A stretch of DNA of 64,000 bases from contig NZ_CP084550.1 of assembly GCF_021800405.1 (NCBI RefSeq), positions 1 to 64,000 of the forward strand, read 5' to 3'. The stretch is from Arthrobacter sp. FW306-07-I. GTDB taxonomy: Bacteria > Actinomycetota > Actinomycetes > Actinomycetales > Micrococcaceae. The position numbers and the translations under genes were made by a program. Every line of letters begins with the position of its first letter. Positions within the stretch are counted from its first letter, which is position 1. The notes below the pieces were generated by a model. It was not told the DNA's origin and made no database searches. It saw nothing but the letters and a program-made list of their open reading frames with translations. Shown in pieces: positions 60,868 to 64,000 of this stretch.

Positions 60868-61773
60868 TTACTTGCTGAAGCCGGCGGTCAGGCCTGCGAG
60901 CAGCTGTCGCCGGCCGACGACGTAAAGCACCAGGATGGGCAGTGTGCTAAGCACCACGGAGGCGAGAACGGCAGGAATGTTGACGCTGAATTCACCTTGG
61001 AAGGTCCACAGGCCCAGGGGCAGGACACGCAGGCTGGGGCTCTGGGTAAGAACCAACGGAAGCAGGAACCCGTTCCAGACATGCAACCCGTTGTAGATGG
61101 CAACCGTCACAATGGCCGGCCGGGTCAGGGGCAGGGCCAGCCGCCACATGGTCTGCCACTCGCTGCAGCCGTCCAGCCGCATGGACTCGAACAGTTCGTT
61201 CGGGACGTCGCGGATGAAGTTGGACAGGATCAGCACCGTCAGCGGAATGGCGAAGGCAATGGACGGCAGCATCAGCGCCAGCAGGCTGTCATACAGGTTA
61301 AGCCGGATGATCATCAGGTAGATGGGGATGATCGTGGCCTGCAGCGGGATGGCCAGCCCCATCAGGAACATACCGTTGACCAGCTTCAGGAACCTGCCGG
61401 CGCCGCGAACGATGGCAAACGATGCCATAAATGAGATCAGCACCGTGGGAATCACGGAACCGAGCGTGACGATGGCGCTGTTCATGAAGTACTGGGCGAA
61501 GTCCGCCTCCAGGACCAGCTGGTAGTTCTCCAGCGTGGGCTCGGTGGGGATGGCCAGCGGATTCTGGCCGAAGTAGCCGGCCTGCGTCTTGAGGCTGGTG
61601 ATTACCACGTAGTAGACGGGCAGGATGATGATGGCCAGCCAGATCCAGCCGCCCAGGCCACCGGGGATATTGAGGCCCCGAAGCTTGGTGCCAAGTCCCC
61701 GCTTGGCGGCTGCAGTGCTGCCAAGCGACCCGGTGCGGGCTTCCTGGGTATTGCTTTTCAGGACGGTGCTCAC
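60868..61773 (-). CDS. Carbohydrate ABC transporter permease (MalG-like)
   Basis: A 301-residue membrane subunit with six helices and the EAA motif region ESMRLDGCSEWQTMWRLALP. It is the second permease of the transporter; the GTG at 61773 is preceded by GGAAGG and the start overlaps the previous stop region closely (1 bp gap). The N-terminal 40 residues are polar and may be cytoplasmic. Confidence 0.93.
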   Translation of the reverse strand: MSTVLKSNTQEARTGSLGSTAAAKRGLGTKLRGLNIPGGLGGWIWLAIIILPVYYVVITSLKTQAGYFGQNPLAIPTEPTLENYQLVLEADFAQYFMNSAIVTLGSVIPTVLISFMASFAIVRGAGRFLKLVNGMFLMGLAIPLQATIIPIYLMIIRLNLYDSLLALMLPSIAFAIPLTVLILSNFIRDVPNELFESMRLDGCSEWQTMWRLALPLTRPAIVTVAIYNGLHVWNGFLLPLVLTQSPSLRVLPLGLWTFQGEFSVNIPAVLASVVLSTLPILVLYVVGRRQLLAGLTAGFSK

Positions 61774-61774
61774 C

Positions 61775-62710
61775 CTACAAACCTTCCAATTGGCTGCCCT
61801 GCTTGTCCTTGCCCCCAAGGCGCTGGAGGAACAAAGCGAGTGCAAGGCCGATGATGACGAGAATGACGGCGATGACGCTGGCCGGACCCATGAGGTTGGC
61901 CCGGAAGCCGCGGAGGTACATGTCCAGGGCCAGGATGCGGGTGGAGTTTCCGGGCCCGCCGCCGGTGAGGACGAAGATCAGGTCGAAGTAGGTCAGTGAA
62001 CCCACCACCATCAGCGTGGAGGAGGTGATGATCGTGTACTTCAACTGCGGAAGGGTGATGTGGAAGAACTGCTTGATGGTCCCGGCCCCGTCGATCTGGG
62101 CCGCCTCGTACAAAGACTTCGGGATCTGCCGCACACCGCCTTGGTAGATGAGCGTGTGGAACGGCACGAACTGCCAGGCGATGACGAAGATGACCAGGCC
62201 GAGGGCCAACTGCGGGACACCCAGCCAGTCCTGGGCAAGGAACGGCAGGCCGAGGCCGGTTGCCAGGCCGAAGTTGGGATCCAGCAGCGCCTTGAAAGCG
62301 ATGGCGACGGCGGCTGAAGACAGCAGCAGGGGCAGGAAGTACAGCACGGCCAGGACCGCCCGGTAGCGCTGGCTTCCCGCGGTGAAGACGCCCAGCAGGA
62401 GGCTGATGGGCGTCTGGACCAGCCAGGAGACGATCATGATCAGGAAGGTCAGGCCCAGGGCGTTGTACAGCCCCGGATCTGCCAGCACGGAGAACCAGTT
62501 GTCCAGTCCCGCCGCCCCGATGGCACCGATGCCGTCCCAGCTGGTGAAGCTGAGGATGAGCACACCAGCCAGCGGGATGACGGCGAACACCAGGAAGAAG
62601 AACAGTGCAGGAATGGTCAGCCATGCCAGCGCGGCCTTGCGCTGTTCGGTCTGCTTGGAATTCCTGACGCCGACGCTGGGCCCCGGGGCGGTGGAGACGG
62701 CGTTACTCAT
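61775..62710 (-). CDS. Carbohydrate ABC transporter permease (MalF-like)
   Basis: A 311-residue membrane subunit with six helices and the EAA-motif loop YEAAQIDGAGTIKQFFHITLP. First of the two permeases; it overlaps the binding protein gene by 4 bp (ATGA). No ATPase gene is in the window, as is common for actinobacterial sugar transporters that share MsiK. Confidence 0.93.
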   Translation of the reverse strand: MSNAVSTAPGPSVGVRNSKQTEQRKAALAWLTIPALFFFLVFAVIPLAGVLILSFTSWDGIGAIGAAGLDNWFSVLADPGLYNALGLTFLIMIVSWLVQTPISLLLGVFTAGSQRYRAVLAVLYFLPLLLSSAAVAIAFKALLDPNFGLATGLGLPFLAQDWLGVPQLALGLVIFVIAWQFVPFHTLIYQGGVRQIPKSLYEAAQIDGAGTIKQFFHITLPQLKYTIITSSTLMVVGSLTYFDLIFVLTGGGPGNSTRILALDMYLRGFRANLMGPASVIAVILVIIGLALALFLQRLGGKDKQGSQLEGL

Positions 62711-64000
62711 TTCCCGAGGGTGCCGTTCATATTCTCGGCAAACTGCTGCGGCGTAATCGACTTCAGGAACAGCTGGTCGATGTTGTTCAGCAGGGCCTCG
62801 GCGGCGGTGGGGCTCAGTGCCTGGTCCCAGGACTGCTGGAAGCTGGGGGCGTTCTTAGCCAGGTCGTAAACGAAGTTGAGGAAATCCTTGTCCGGGGACG
62901 TGTTCAGCTTGCTCTCGATGCCGTTGACAATGGGGACCGAACCGGAGTTGATGTACGCGTCGATCATCGCGTCCGTCATGATGCCGTCCTTGAGGAACTT
63001 CTTGGCCGACTCCTTTTCCTTGTCGCTGGCCTTCGCGGAGATTGACTGGTAGTTGGCTGGGTTGCCGACGCCGTTCTTGGGGTCGCCCTTGCCGCCGGGA
63101 ACTGAGGGGAACTGGACGAAGCCCAGCTTGCCGTCCTGGACGAAGTTCTTGCCGTCCTTTTTCATCGGACCGTACGTCCAGGAACCATGCAGCATCATGG
63201 CGGCCTTGCCGGTGTACAGCAGGGCCTGGTCCGCGTTCGAGTCGGCCGTAATGGAGGAGAAGCCCTTGATGAAGCCATCGGCGGAGACCAGTTCCTGGAT
63301 CTTGGTGCCGGTTTCGATCACAGCCGGGTCCATCCAGGCATTGGGCTTGCCTTCGAAGATTGCCTTGAACACGTCGGGTCCGCCGATGCGGTCCAGCAGG
63401 TATTCGAGCCACATCATGGAAGTCCAGCGCGACTGGCCGCCCAGGGAGAAGGGTGCCACCCCCATGCCGTTGAAGGTCTTGACCAGGGACATGACGTCGT
63501 CCCAGGACTTGGGCGGCGTGACGCCGGCCTTCTGGAAAAGTTCCTTGTTGTAGAACAGGACGATCGGACCGACGTACATGTTGGGCAGGGCGTAGATCTT
63601 GCCGTTGACCGTGGCGGCACTGAAGGTGGAGGGGAAAAACTTCTTCTTCAAGTCCGGTTCGGAATCCAGCCAGCTGGTGAGGTCTTCAACCTGGTTTGCC
63701 TCGGCGTATGTCTTCAGCGTGCCGCCACCCCAGTTGTAGATGATGGTGGGTGCCTGGTTGGCGCCAATCGCGGTCTTGATCTTGGTCTTGTAGGCGTCGT
63801 TCTGGAAGAACGTGATCGCGATCTTGTTGTCCGGGTTTGCCTGGTTGAAGGCATCGACAGCCTTCTGCATGTTGGTCTGGTTCGGCTCACCGGACAGGAA
63901 CCACATGCTGGCGCCACCATTGCCGCTGGAGGCACCCGGACCTGACGTGCCGCAGGCAGAGGTTGCGGCAACGGCAAAGGGAGTAAGGGCAGCGAGGGCG
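62707..64000 (-). CDS. Extracellular sugar-binding lipoprotein (5' end cut by the window)
   Basis: A family 1 extracellular solute-binding protein. The reading frame continues to the edge of the window and lacks its start codon. The visible N-terminal part, ALAALTPFAVAATSACGTSG, contains the lipobox TSAC with the lipid-anchored Cys. The mature protein shows MWFLSGEPNQTNMQKAV and IYNWGGGTLKTYAEANQ, and ends NGTLGK. At least 430 residues are in the window, the usual size. First gene of the operon within view; substrate unknown. Confidence 0.92.
   Translation of the reverse strand, partial: ALAALTPFAVAATSACGTSGPGASSGNGGASMWFLSGEPNQTNMQKAVDAFNQANPDNKIAITFFQNDAYKTKIKTAIGANQAPTIIYNWGGGTLKTYAEANQVEDLTSWLDSEPDLKKKFFPSTFSAATVNGKIYALPNMYVGPIVLFYNKELFQKAGVTPPKSWDDVMSLVKTFNGMGVAPFSLGGQSRWTSMMWLEYLLDRIGGPDVFKAIFEGKPNAWMDPAVIETGTKIQELVSADGFIKGFSSITADSNADQALLYTGKAAMMLHGSWTYGPMKKDGKNFVQDGKLGFVQFPSVPGGKGDPKNGVGNPANYQSISAKASDKEKESAKKFLKDGIMTDAMIDAYINSGSVPIVNGIESKLNTSPDKDFLNFVYDLAKNAPSFQQSWDQALSPTAAEALLNNIDQLFLKSITPQQFAENMNGTLGK

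Noticed and set aside
1..64000. CRISPR arrays, insertion sequences, integrases, rRNA genes
   Set aside because: No regularly spaced direct repeats, transposase-like proteins, terminal inverted repeats or rRNA motifs were seen on reading both strands.

Overview
The window starts at the first base of dnaA and runs through dnaN, gnd, recF, a DUF721/DciA gene, gyrB and gyrA. The DNA is uniformly GC-rich and GTG starts are common. The gene order (dnaN-gnd-recF, then DUF3566, tRNA-Ile, tRNA-Ala, then a crgA/sortase/pknBA/pbpA/rodA/pstP/fhaBA block) is that of the origin region of a high-GC actinobacterium. Protein similarity from memory points to Micrococcaceae, probably Arthrobacter or Pseudarthrobacter. 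I see no insertion sequence, prophage, CRISPR array or frameshifted gene.

Layout. 1-12.3 kb: replication initiation, gyrase and two tRNAs, with oriC at 1423-1960. 12.3-18.7 kb: an EamA exporter, a glycosyltransferase, a proline-repeat envelope protein, a cyclophilin, a rhomboid protease and an AhpD-like protein flanked by DnaA-box modules, then tag. 18.7-30.3 kb: the conserved division and Ser/Thr-kinase cluster (crgA, class E sortase, a glutamine amidotransferase, pknB, pknA, pbpA, rodA, pstP, fhaB, fhaA). 30.7-34.2 kb: tRNA-Leu, a GntR-controlled talarate/galactarate dehydratase and rlmN. 34.2-36.5 kb: a TetR regulator diverging from an FAD amine oxidase. 36.5-45.2 kb: stress-type genes, including a MarR regulator with repeated palindromes. 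45.3-51.2 kb: an alditol oxidase, a pentapeptide protein, an amidase, agmatine deiminase and a hydrolase. 51.2-56.7 kb: rsgA, two CNNM/CBS proteins, a zinc-ribbon protein and a GGDEF protein. 56.8-64 kb: a sugar ABC transporter operon with two Gfo/Idh/MocA dehydrogenases, a TIM-barrel isomerase and a ThuA-like protein; it runs off the right edge.

Main observations. (1) Three regularly built DnaA-box modules lie at 16.87-18.01 kb. They hold five perfect TTATCCACA boxes, against two in the dnaA-dnaN gap, and a 9-mer, TGTTAATAA, that is also found twice in oriC. Two of the modules are an imperfect 240-244 bp tandem duplication. (2) The same perfect palindrome lies at the TetR/amine-oxidase promoter (35.0 kb) and at the agmatine deiminase promoter (50.4 kb). 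This links two loci 15 kb apart into a predicted agmatine-to-putrescine catabolic regulon, in which an amidase-signature enzyme sits where AguB would be expected. (3) A 20-bp palindrome close to TTAGTAAGCATGCTTACTAA recurs around the marR gene, before a PPOX-fold gene and before a Vms1-like operon, which suggests a small MarR stress regulon. All three are read from sequence and are untested.
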